Shown here in pieces: positions 38,711-46,459 of a DNA stretch of 64,000 bases (within the stretch, counting starts at the first letter, position 1; each line of letters opens with the position of its first letter). The DNA lies in NCBI RefSeq assembly GCF_002288825.1, contig NZ_NSLI01000001.1, forward strand, positions 124,001 through 188,000, in the 5' to 3' direction. A program made the position numbers and the translations under genes. The notes under the pieces are model-generated. The model did not search any database. It had not been told where the DNA came from and was given only the letters and a program-made list of their open reading frames with translations. Origin of the DNA: Sphingomonas lenta. Lineage in GTDB: Bacteria; Pseudomonadota; Alphaproteobacteria; Sphingomonadales; Sphingomonadaceae.

Positions 38711-39496
38711 ATGCTTCTTGCCATCGACGCCGGCAACACCAACGTCGTCTTCGCGCTCGTCGAGGGCCGGCGCATCCGCGCGCGCTGGCGCATCGCCACC
38801 GATCCGCGCCGCACCGCCGACGAATATGCCGTGTGGCTTAACCAGCTGCTCCAGCTCGAAGGTTTTGACCGCGCGGACGTGAAGACGGTGGCGATGGCCA
38901 CCGTCGTCCCGCGCGCGCTCCACAATCTCCAGGTGCTGAGCTCCAAATATTTCGGCACCGAGGCGCTGATCGCCGGCCGCGCGCCGCTGGAGTGGGGCAT
39001 CAACCTCGACGTGGACGAGCCGCAGTCGCTGGGCGCCGATCGCGCGGTGAACACGATCGCGGCGCACACGCTGCACGCGGGCGACCTCATCACGATCGAC
39101 TTCGGCACGGCGACCACGTTCGACGTCAGCGACTACACCGGCGCGTATAAGGGCGGCATCATCGCGCCGGGCATCAACCTGTCCTTGGACGCGCTCGTCA
39201 CCGCCGCCGCCAAGCTGCCCCGTATCGCCATCGAACCGCCCGCCAATCAAGGCGCGGTGATCGGCCGCAACACCGTCGATCAGATGCAGATCGGCATCTT
39301 CTGGGGCTATGTGGCGATGATCGAGGGCTTGGTCGCGCGCCTGAAGCGCGAGGTCGGCCGACCCGTGAAGGTTCTCGCTACCGGCGGGCTCGCCACGCTC
39401 TTCGAGCCGCACACGGACGTTTTCGACGTGATCGAGCCCGATCTGACGATCCAGGGACTGGCGATCATGTGCGAGCGCGCCCATATCCGGACCTGA
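38711..39496 (+). CDS. coaX: type III pantothenate kinase
   Basis: A 261-residue CoaX, the first step of coenzyme A synthesis (ASKHA fold). Phosphate motif [15 protein letters not shown] at the N-terminus, [24 protein letters not shown] and [15 protein letters not shown] are all family signatures; late [13 protein letters not shown] is the adenosine motif. Start is the ATG at 38711, 8 bp after birA; the longer open frame upstream overlaps birA and is not coding. Confidence 0.95.
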   Translation: MLLAIDAGNTNVVFALVEGRRIRARWRIATDPRRTADEYAVWLNQLLQLEGFDRADVKTVAMATVVPRALHNLQVLSSKYFGTEALIAGRAPLEWGINLDVDEPQSLGADRAVNTIAAHTLHAGDLITIDFGTATTFDVSDYTGAYKGGIIAPGINLSLDALVTAAAKLPRIAIEPPANQGAVIGRNTVDQMQIGIFWGYVAMIEGLVARLKREVGRPVKVLATGGLATLFEPHTDVFDVIEPDLTIQGLAIMCERAHIRT

Positions 39497-39544
39497 AACG
39501 TTCGCGCCGAACCCGGCTCAGCGAACCCTCCACGAAAGAACGGA

Positions 39545-41182
39545 ATGACTCCGCAAAACGAACTTCTTTTCTGCGCGCTCGGCGGTTCGGGCGAGATCGG
39601 TATGAACGTCAATCTCTACGGCGCCGACGGCAAGTGGGTGATGGTGGACTGCGGCATCACCTTCGCCGACAGCGCTTATCCCGGCGTCGACGTGATCCTG
39701 CCCGACCTCCAGTTTATCGAGGACCGCGCCGACGACCTGCTCGGCGTGGTGCTGACGCACGGCCATGAGGACCATATCGGTGCGCTGCCCTATCTCGCCG
39801 AGGACCTGGGCGTGCCGCTCTACGCCACTCCCTTCACCGCCGGCCTCATCCGCGGCAAGCTGGAGGAGGAGGGCATCGCGGATCGCGTGAAGATCCGCGT
39901 GATCCAGCCCGACGAGCGCTTCGCGTTGGGTCCGTTCGGCTTCCGCTACGTGCCGCTCGCGCACTCGATCCCGGAGGCGAACGGCTTGCTGATCGAGACG
40001 CCCTATGGCCGCGTGTTCCACACGGGCGACTGGAAGCTCGACGATGATCCCGTGATCGGCGCGCCGTCCTCGCCCGAGCAGCTGGCCGCGATCGGCGACG
40101 AGGGCGTGGACGTCATGGTCTGCGACTCGACCAACGCGTTCAATGCCAACCCGTCCGGCTCGGAGTCGAGCGTGCGCGAGGGCCTGCTGCAGGTGATCGG
40201 CGCAGCCCGGGGTCGCGTGCTCGTCACCACCTTCGCCTCCAACGTCGCGCGCGTCGCCACGCTCGGCCGCGTCGCCGAGGAGACGGGGCGCAAGCTCTGC
40301 ATCGCGGGCCGCTCGCTCGACCGGATCACCAAGGTCGCGCGCCAGTGCGGCTATCTGACCGACTTCCCCGGCACGATCTCGCCCGAGGAGGCGATGCGCC
40401 TGCCGCCCAACCAGGTGCTCGTCGTCGCGACGGGCGGGCAGGGCGAGCCCCGCGCCGCGCTCGCGCGCATCGCCGAGGGCACCCACGCGCTGTCTCTGTC
40501 GTCGGGCGATACCGTCGTCTTCTCCTCGCGCCAGATCCCCGGCAACGAAGTCGCGATCGGCCGCATCCAGAACATCCTTGCCAAGAAGGGCGTGATGATG
40601 GTCACCGAGCGCCAGGCGCACGTGCACGTCTCCGGCCATCCCGGCCGGCCCGAGCTCGCTCAGATGTACCGTTGGATCCGTCCCAAGCTGCTCGTGCCCA
40701 CGCATGGCGAGGCGCGGCATATGATGGAGCAGGCGCGCTTCGCCGCGGCCGAGGGCGTGCCCGACACGCTCGTCCAGAGCGACGGCGACGTCGTCCGCCT
40801 TCTGCCCGGCCCGGCGAAGAAGATCGGCGACGCGCCGGTCGGCCGGCTCGTGCTCGACGGCGACGTGATCCTGCCGTCCGACGGCGCCACCATCAACGAA
40901 CGGCGCAAGCTCGCGCTTAACGGCCAGATCTCCGTCGCGGTCGCGATCGGCCGCAACGGCGGCATCCTGGGCGAGCCGCAGATTCGTCTCCAGGGCGTGC
41001 CCGTCGAGGAGGACCGCGAGCCCTTCATCGACGACGCGGTCGAGGCGGTGGAGGAGGCGGTCAACGGCCGCAAGCGCCCCGCCGACAAGCTTCGCGAGGA
41101 CGTGCGCCTGGCGGTCCGCCGCGTCGCCACGCGCTGGACGGGCAAGAAGCCCGTCGTCGACGTGCTGCTGATCCAGGCCTGA
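39545..41182 (+). CDS. rnj: ribonuclease J
   Basis: A 545-residue metallo-beta-lactamase/beta-CASP RNase with 5'-3' exo- and endonuclease activity. Zinc motif LTHGHEDHIGALPYLA, distal FHTGDWKLDDDP, and beta-CASP elements VMVCDSTNAF, HVSGHPGRPEL and LVPTHGEARHM are present. Alphaproteobacteria use it in rRNA and mRNA maturation. ATG at 39545. Followed by a DUF1467 gene 13 bp later. Confidence 0.95.
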   Translation: MTPQNELLFCALGGSGEIGMNVNLYGADGKWVMVDCGITFADSAYPGVDVILPDLQFIEDRADDLLGVVLTHGHEDHIGALPYLAEDLGVPLYATPFTAGLIRGKLEEEGIADRVKIRVIQPDERFALGPFGFRYVPLAHSIPEANGLLIETPYGRVFHTGDWKLDDDPVIGAPSSPEQLAAIGDEGVDVMVCDSTNAFNANPSGSESSVREGLLQVIGAARGRVLVTTFASNVARVATLGRVAEETGRKLCIAGRSLDRITKVARQCGYLTDFPGTISPEEAMRLPPNQVLVVATGGQGEPRAALARIAEGTHALSLSSGDTVVFSSRQIPGNEVAIGRIQNILAKKGVMMVTERQAHVHVSGHPGRPELAQMYRWIRPKLLVPTHGEARHMMEQARFAAAEGVPDTLVQSDGDVVRLLPGPAKKIGDAPVGRLVLDGDVILPSDGATINERRKLALNGQISVAVAIGRNGGILGEPQIRLQGVPVEEDREPFIDDAVEAVEEAVNGRKRPADKLREDVRLAVRRVATRWTGKKPVVDVLLIQA

Positions 41183-41195
41183 CGGGGGCGGCGCG

Positions 41196-41480
41196 ATGCG
41201 GTGGACCTCCGCCCTCGCGATCTACATCCTGTTCTGGTCATTTACCGTGTTCGTGGTCCTGCCGTTCGGCGTCAGGACCACGGACGAGGCCGGGGGTGAG
41301 CGCGTTCCCGGCCAGGCCGACAGCGCGCCGCACGAATTCTCACTCAAGAAGCTCGTGCGGCGCACAACGATCGTCTCCGCGATCGCCTTCGCGCTCTACT
41401 ACGCCAACTACGTTAACGGCTGGATCACGCCCGCCACGGTGAACGCGTTCCTGTGGGAGCGGGCGGGGATGAAACCCTAG
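41196..41480 (+). CDS. DUF1467 family membrane protein
   Basis: A 94-residue protein with two helices (SALAIYILFWSFTVFVVLPFGV and TTIVSAIAFALYYANYVNGWI) separated by a conserved hydrophilic loop (PGQADSAPHEFSLKKLVRRT). This is the DUF1467 family, found next to RNase J across alphaproteobacteria; function unknown. ATG at 41196. Its stop overlaps by 4 bp the stop of the convergent coiled-coil gene. Confidence 0.9.
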   Translation: MRWTSALAIYILFWSFTVFVVLPFGVRTTDEAGGERVPGQADSAPHEFSLKKLVRRTTIVSAIAFALYYANYVNGWITPATVNAFLWERAGMKP

Positions 41481-43711
41481 CGCAGCCGCTCGATCGCCTG
41501 CGCCAGCGCCACGTACAGCTTGCCCATGTCCGACGACAGCAGGGTGATCGACAGCGACGACCCCTCCGGCTGCTGCAGCACCGAGCGCAGCATCGCCTCG
41601 AAATCGTGGATGTACCGGTTCACCGCGTCGCGGAAGCCCTCCTCCAAGTCGTAGAGGCGCGTCACGCGCTGCGCGTCGGCGGCGTCGAGCAGGCGCACCG
41701 CGCGGCGCGTGAAGACGCCGCGGTCGCCCTTGAGGTACGCCGCCCAGGCGCTGTCCGCCACCTCCGGGCTCATCATCTTGGTGACGTCGATCGCGGCCGA
41801 GTTGAGCTGCTCGATCAGATTGGCCGTCTGCCGCGCCATGCTGTCGCGGCCTTGCCGCTCGCGCTCCTCGCGCGCCTCCTCGATGCGCGCTTCGATGATC
41901 GCCGTCTGGTCGGCGATGACCTGCGTCTCGCGCGCGACGCGCTCGGCCGCTTGCGACGACGCCTCAGCGGCCGCCTCGGTCGCGGCGGTGAGCGCCTGCA
42001 CCTGCCGCTCGACCGAGCCGGCCGCGGCGCGCCGGAACGCCTCCACGCCCGCGGTGCCGAGCTTCGCGGCGGCCTCCGGGATGATCGCGGTCAGCGTGCG
42101 CCGCGCCTCCTCGGCGGTGGCGGCGGCGGCGTCGCCGATGCGGTCCAGCGCCTGGACGAGCTGCGGCGCGGCGACGTCGACGAAGCGTTGCGTCCGCTCG
42201 ACCGCCTCCTCGACCGTATGGCCCAGCCCGTCCGCCTTGGCGCGGCCCTGCTGCAGCGTCTCGATGAGGTTGCCCGACAGCTGATCCAGCGTGCGGCGCT
42301 GTTCGGCGATGACGCCCGCGATTGCCTCGATCGCGTCGTGCGTGCTCTCGGCCGCGGTGACGAGCGCGAGCAGCTCCGGCTTGGTCTCGGCGACGATCCG
42401 CTTGCTGGCGGTGATGCGCGTGTCGAGCCGCTCCAGCGCCTCGGGCATCGTCTCGTCGATCTCGCGCGTCGCGGCGTCGAGCGCGATGAGCAGCGACTCG
42501 GTGGTGCTGATCGTCCGCGTCGCCATCGCGTCGCCCGCTTTCAGCGCCTCCGTCATCGCGTCGGCCGATCCGCCGAGCGCGCTGATCGACGCGGCGAGCA
42601 TCTGCGCCCGCTCCGCGCCCTCGGAGCCGAGGCGGTTCATCCGCTCCTCGACGTCCGAGATGCCGGTGCGCATACGTTCCACGATCAGGTCGCCCGACGC
42701 CACCTGAGCGTCGAGTCGGCCCGACAGCCGCTCGGCGAGCGCGTCGATCGTCTCCATGCGCTCGATCAGCGCCTCCGCGCCCTCGCGCGACACGCGCTCC
42801 AGCTGGCGCTGATGCGCGGAGATCGTCGCCACCATCGCCTCGCCCTGCGCCGCCAGGCCCTCGCGCGCGCCCTCCACGGTCGCTGCGGTGCGCGCGATCA
42901 GGTCGTCCACCGTGCGCGACAGGTTGGCGCTGACCGCCTCCAGCTGCTTGGCGGCGGCCGCGCTGCGCGCCTCCAGGTCGGTGGCGCGATCCGTCAGCGC
43001 CTGCGCCGAGCTGCGCGCGATCTCGTCGGCGTCGCGGCCGCGGTCGGACAACGTCAGCAGCTTCGCCTCGAGGTGCGCCGCCTGCTCCGCCGTCGTGGTC
43101 AACGTGCGATCCAGCCGGTCCGCGGCGTCGTCCACGCCCTGCTGCGCCAGCGGCAGCGCGGAGAGGAGGGCGGTGACGCTCGTCTGCGCGGTCGCGCCCG
43201 CTTGCGCCAGGCTGCGCGCATGGTCCTCGATTTGGCTGATCTCCACGCCCACGTCGTTGGCGATGCCGCTCAACCGCGTGTTCGCCGCGTCGCCCATCGC
43301 GAGCAGCGCGGTGACCTGTTCGGCCAGCTTCGTGCGGTTCGCGTCGATCTGGCGCGACAGCGCGGCCACCGTGCGGTCGAGCTGCGCGGCGTCCGCGTGG
43401 ACCGACCGCGTCGTCTCGCCGAAGCGCCGCGCCTGGGCGCGCCCGTTCTGCTCGATGAGCAGCCACAGCCCGATCACCAGCACGGGCACCACGCACAGGG
43501 TCGCCAGGAACTGGACGAGGCCGAGCCCGTCGAGCGCGCCGAGCCTGGGTCCCGCTAGCCACAGCGCCAGCGCGAACCAGAGCGCGACCGCGCCGCCGGC
43601 GACCGCGGGACGCAGCCAATTCTTCTCCTCGGGCTCGAAATGCTCGATCGCGCCTTCCGGCTGATCCCAGCCGCCGGCCGCCACGAAACCTTCTTCGGCG
43701 CGATATTCCAC
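41477..43711 (-). CDS. large membrane-anchored coiled-coil protein (TipN-like architecture)
   Basis: A 744-residue protein. After a ~35-residue cytoplasmic start come two hydrophobic helices (AVAGGAVALWFALALWLAG and LVQFLATLCVVPVLVIGLWLLI), then about 600 residues of almost unbroken alanine-rich helix with heptad periodicity, and a compact conserved-looking C-terminal domain (DVTKMMSPEVADSAWAAYLKG...VNRYIHDFEAMLRSVL). This layout resembles the Caulobacter pole organiser TipN, but I cannot establish homology without a search. GTG start at 43711. It diverges from the HPt-like gene, and a CtrA-like site lies just upstream. Other possibilities are a generic division or chemoreceptor-like scaffold. 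Confidence 0.75.
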   Translation of the reverse strand: MEYRAEEGFVAAGGWDQPEGAIEHFEPEEKNWLRPAVAGGAVALWFALALWLAGPRLGALDGLGLVQFLATLCVVPVLVIGLWLLIEQNGRAQARRFGETTRSVHADAAQLDRTVAALSRQIDANRTKLAEQVTALLAMGDAANTRLSGIANDVGVEISQIEDHARSLAQAGATAQTSVTALLSALPLAQQGVDDAADRLDRTLTTTAEQAAHLEAKLLTLSDRGRDADEIARSSAQALTDRATDLEARSAAAAKQLEAVSANLSRTVDDLIARTAATVEGAREGLAAQGEAMVATISAHQRQLERVSREGAEALIERMETIDALAERLSGRLDAQVASGDLIVERMRTGISDVEERMNRLGSEGAERAQMLAASISALGGSADAMTEALKAGDAMATRTISTTESLLIALDAATREIDETMPEALERLDTRITASKRIVAETKPELLALVTAAESTHDAIEAIAGVIAEQRRTLDQLSGNLIETLQQGRAKADGLGHTVEEAVERTQRFVDVAAPQLVQALDRIGDAAAATAEEARRTLTAIIPEAAAKLGTAGVEAFRRAAAGSVERQVQALTAATEAAAEASSQAAERVARETQVIADQTAIIEARIEEAREERERQGRDSMARQTANLIEQLNSAAIDVTKMMSPEVADSAWAAYLKGDRGVFTRRAVRLLDAADAQRVTRLYDLEEGFRDAVNRYIHDFEAMLRSVLQQPEGSSLSITLLSSDMGKLYVALAQAIERLR

Positions 43712-43730
43712 TACACAAGCCCCCGATTAC

Positions 43731-43745
43731 TTACCGCCGGTTTAC
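43731..43745. promoter_or_regulatory. CtrA-like binding site between the coiled-coil and HPt-like genes
   Basis: TTAC-N7-TTAC (43731-43734 and 43742-43745), one mismatch per half from the CtrA consensus TTAA-N7-TTAA; the second half extends to TTTACCAT, close to TTAACCAT. It lies 20-34 bp upstream of the leftward coiled-coil gene. A further half-site TTAACC at 43785-43790 is inside a 6-bp hairpin (TCCGCG-ttaac-CGCGGA) before the HPt-like gene. Confidence 0.35.
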
Positions 43746-43813
43746 CATGTTTCCGGCGTGCGACAATGCGAGCCGTTACTCCGCGTTAACCGCGGAAGGC
43801 TAGAGCCGAGGTC

Positions 43814-44110
43814 ATGGCATATGATCCCGGTGCGATCGATGCGGCTCTGGCTGCGGCGGTGGGCGACGAGCCCGGCCTGATCGCCGAGCTCCGCGTCGCT
43901 TTCCACGAGAGCGCCGAGCGCGCGCTCGCCCAGCTCGAAAAAGCGTCCGACGAGGCGGAATGGCGAGAGAACGCGTGGCGGCTGAAGGGCTTGGCCGCGA
44001 GCTTCGGCGCGGTGCGGCTGATGGCGCTCGCCGCCGACGTCGCCGACCAGCCCGTCGGCTGCGAACAGACGCTCCGCCGCCTGCGCCGCGCCGTCGACCG
44101 TCTGGCGTGA
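43814..44110 (+). CDS. HPt-domain-like protein lacking the phosphoacceptor histidine
   Basis: A 98-residue helical protein with the HPt fold signature: a DEPGLIAELRVAFHESAERAL helix followed by the motif AWRLKGLAASFGAVRL. In working HPt proteins this reads AHxLKGxxxxxGA; here Trp55 replaces the histidine that carries the phosphate. The rest of the motif, including Lys58 and Gly59 and the later small residues, is kept. It therefore probably cannot relay phosphate and may instead bind a kinase or response regulator. ATG at 43814. Divergent from the coiled-coil gene, 41 bp before the next gene. Confidence 0.8.
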   Translation: MAYDPGAIDAALAAAVGDEPGLIAELRVAFHESAERALAQLEKASDEAEWRENAWRLKGLAASFGAVRLMALAADVADQPVGCEQTLRRLRRAVDRLA

Positions 44111-44151
44111 CACTGGACTAAGGCCGCTCCGCGCGCCTAACAGCGCCCCCC

Positions 44152-45327
44152 ATGCTTGCGGGGTTGCTTTTCGCCATCAACGACGCGGAGGACCGGCCCG
44201 ACCGGCTTGCCGCCACCTTGCCGTTCGCCGGCGCGACGCTGATCGAGTATCAGGCGCGCCTGCTGGCGGCCGCGGGCGCGTCGCAGATCGTCGTGGCGGT
44301 CGCGCGCCTCACCCCCGACCTGCTGGGCGCGATCAGCCGCATCGGCAAGCGCGGGCTGGCGGTCGACGCGGTCCGCACCGCGGCGGAGGCGGCGGAGAAG
44401 CTGCACCCGCTCGCGCGCGTGATCGTGCTGGCCGACGGGCTCGTCACCACGGAGAACGTCCTGCGTCCGCTCGCGGGCGAGGGCGGCGACACGCTGCTCG
44501 TCGTCGGCGAGGACGAGGCCGGGCCCGATTTCGAGCGCATCGGCGGCAAGCTCGCCTGGGCGGGCGCCGCGCGCGTGACGGTGCCGCGCATCCGCGACGT
44601 CGCCCGCATGCCGCGCGACTACGACCTGCAGTCGGCGCTGCTGCGCGCGGGCGTACAGGCGGGGGCCGCGCACCTGCTGCTGCCGCCCACGGCCAAGGCC
44701 GAGGGCCACGGGCTGGAGCATCGCGCGGCGGCGCTGGAGGCGCGCGGGCGCACCGTGCTCCAGGCGGCGATGTCGGGCGCGCGCGGCTGGTTCGACCGCT
44801 GGGTCGTGGCGCCCGTCGGCCGGCTGCTGCTGCCCGCGCTCGTCACCCGCGGCATACCTACGGCGGGAGCGGCGCTGGCGGGAGCGCTGCTCGGCGCGGG
44901 CGGACTGGCCGCGATCTACGCCGACCTGCACGCGGTCGGTCTGCTGGCGGCGCTGGGCTCGACGATCGCCTTCGCGCTCGGCGGTACGCTCGCCGACCTG
45001 CGCGACGAGGCGGCGCTCGCGCGCGGGCAGGCGATCGCGCGCGCCGTCCTGCCCGCGCTCGCGCTGCTCCTGCTCGCCTGGACGCTCGGCCGCTGGTCGG
45101 GCGAGGGGACGGCGATCGTCGCGGCGATCTCGCTCGTCCTGTTCGGCGTGCTGGTCGAGCGCGCCGCGGCGGGCGTCGAGCGGCCGCTCTGGTGGGCGAG
45201 CCCCGGCGCGTACCTGCTCATCACGCTCGCCGCCACGCTCGCGGGCGCGCCTGTCACCGGCCTCCTCGCCGCCGAGCTCTACGCCGCCGCCACCTTGTAC
45301 GACGCGATAGGGCGACGAAGTCGTTAG
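44152..45327 (+). CDS. membrane protein with nucleotidyltransferase-like N-terminus and CDP-alcohol transferase-like C-terminus (both degenerate)
   Basis: A 391-residue protein I do not recognise by name. Residues 1-200 resemble a sugar-nucleotidyltransferase fold (opening strand, then LPFAGATLIEYQARLLAAAGASQIVVAV, LARVIVLADGLVT), but the glycine-rich NTP loop is not conserved. Residues ~205-391 contain about six helices, starting RWVVAPVGRLLLPALVTRG. This arrangement recalls the inositol-phosphate cytidylyltransferase/DIPP-synthase fusions, yet the D-G-x2-A-R catalytic motif of CDP-alcohol transferases is absent (GGTLADLRDE stands near its place). Assignment is by architecture only. ATG at 44152. 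Confidence 0.65.
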   Translation: MLAGLLFAINDAEDRPDRLAATLPFAGATLIEYQARLLAAAGASQIVVAVARLTPDLLGAISRIGKRGLAVDAVRTAAEAAEKLHPLARVIVLADGLVTTENVLRPLAGEGGDTLLVVGEDEAGPDFERIGGKLAWAGAARVTVPRIRDVARMPRDYDLQSALLRAGVQAGAAHLLLPPTAKAEGHGLEHRAAALEARGRTVLQAAMSGARGWFDRWVVAPVGRLLLPALVTRGIPTAGAALAGALLGAGGLAAIYADLHAVGLLAALGSTIAFALGGTLADLRDEAALARGQAIARAVLPALALLLLAWTLGRWSGEGTAIVAAISLVLFGVLVERAAAGVERPLWWASPGAYLLITLAATLAGAPVTGLLAAELYAAATLYDAIGRRSR

Positions 45328-45329
45328 GC

Positions 45330-45344
45330 TTAGTGCGCCCTTAA
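45330..45344 (+). promoter_or_regulatory. CtrA-like binding site before the DUF2336 gene
   Basis: TTAG-N7-TTAA (45330-45333, 45341-45344) continuing as TTAACC, one mismatch from the CtrA consensus TTAA-N7-TTAA. It lies 27 bp before the DUF2336 ATG, inside the 43-bp gap after the preceding gene. This is the better of the two CtrA-like sites in the locus. Confidence 0.4.
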
Positions 45345-45370
45345 CCGCATCGCGGCTAGGAGGCGGGTAG

Positions 45371-46459
45371 ATGTCGACCGGCTCACCTCCTCAAGACGGG
45401 CCCGCCCACGGCGCACATGCGCGCGCCGTCGGGGCGGACGCGCGCGTCGACACGAGGCTGCGCCACGCCATCGACGACCTGTTCATGCCCGAGGAGGCGC
45501 GGCTGTCCGACCGGACGCGCGCCGCCGTCCACGCCGTCGTCGCCGGCATCGTCGCCGCCACCGAGGCGGAGGTGCGCCGCCATGCCGCGCGCCTGCTCGC
45601 CGGCCGCGGCGGCACGTCCCAAGCCGAAGCGCTGCTTCGGGGCGAGCCCGTGCTCGACCGCCTGAGCCGGGCGGGCCTGCTCCGCGACCCGGAGCTGATG
45701 GAGGAGCTGATCGCGCGCGTCGAGCTCGACCTGCTCGCCCGATCGCTGCCGACCGCCGTCATAGAACCCGACCGTCCGAGCCTGCTCATCCGCCTCGCCG
45801 AAGCGCCCGACGGCGTCGTCGCGACCGCGGCGCTCGCGCTGCTGGCGACCGAAAACCGCCGCCGCGCCGCCCATGAGGGCTCAGGCCCCGTCCGCAGCGA
45901 GCTGCCCGCCGAGCTGCACCAGCGGCTCACCTGGTACGTCGCCGCCGCCGTCCGCGAACAGTCGCCCGACATGGCGGGCATGGCGGACCGCGACCGTGCG
46001 CTCACCGAAGCGAGCCTGCGCAGCCTCGCCGCGCACGACGAATCCGACCGGCCCGAGGCCGCCGCCGCCAGGCTCGCCGCCGCGCTCGACCCGCAGCCCG
46101 ACGAGCTCGGCCCGCTCTTGACCGAGGCCGTCGCGGATCGGCGGCTAACGCTGTTCGTGGCCGTGCTCGCCCGGTCGGCGGGCGTGGATTACGAGCAGGT
46201 GCGCCACCTCGCCGTGGACCCGAGCGGCGACCTGCTGCTCCTGCTCATGCACGCCGTCGGCCTCGACCGGGTCGGCATTGCGCGCATCGGCGTCGCGCTG
46301 ACCGAAGCCGATCCGCGCCGCGACCTGGAACAGCTCGCCGACGCGATCGACTGGGCGGTAGCGCACGACCGCGACGCGGCGCGTGTCGCGCTCGCCCCGC
46401 TCGCGCTCGCCGACGATTTCCGCGCCGCCGTGCGCGCGCTGGCGAGGAGCCGGCGATGA
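45371..46459 (+). CDS. DUF2336 domain-containing protein
   Basis: A 362-residue, entirely helical, soluble protein whose repeats of short paired helices and RLAEAPDGVVATAALALLA / HLAVDPSGDLLLLLMHAVGLDR segments fit DUF2336, an alphaproteobacterial family of HEAT-like character often adjacent to signalling genes. No catalytic motif is apparent. ATG at 45371 has a strong AGGAGG site. The stop overlaps the kinase-like gene start (ATGA), so the two are translationally coupled and likely work together. Confidence 0.8.
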   Translation: MSTGSPPQDGPAHGAHARAVGADARVDTRLRHAIDDLFMPEEARLSDRTRAAVHAVVAGIVAATEAEVRRHAARLLAGRGGTSQAEALLRGEPVLDRLSRAGLLRDPELMEELIARVELDLLARSLPTAVIEPDRPSLLIRLAEAPDGVVATAALALLATENRRRAAHEGSGPVRSELPAELHQRLTWYVAAAVREQSPDMAGMADRDRALTEASLRSLAAHDESDRPEAAAARLAAALDPQPDELGPLLTEAVADRRLTLFVAVLARSAGVDYEQVRHLAVDPSGDLLLLLMHAVGLDRVGIARIGVALTEADPRRDLEQLADAIDWAVAHDRDAARVALAPLALADDFRAAVRALARSRR

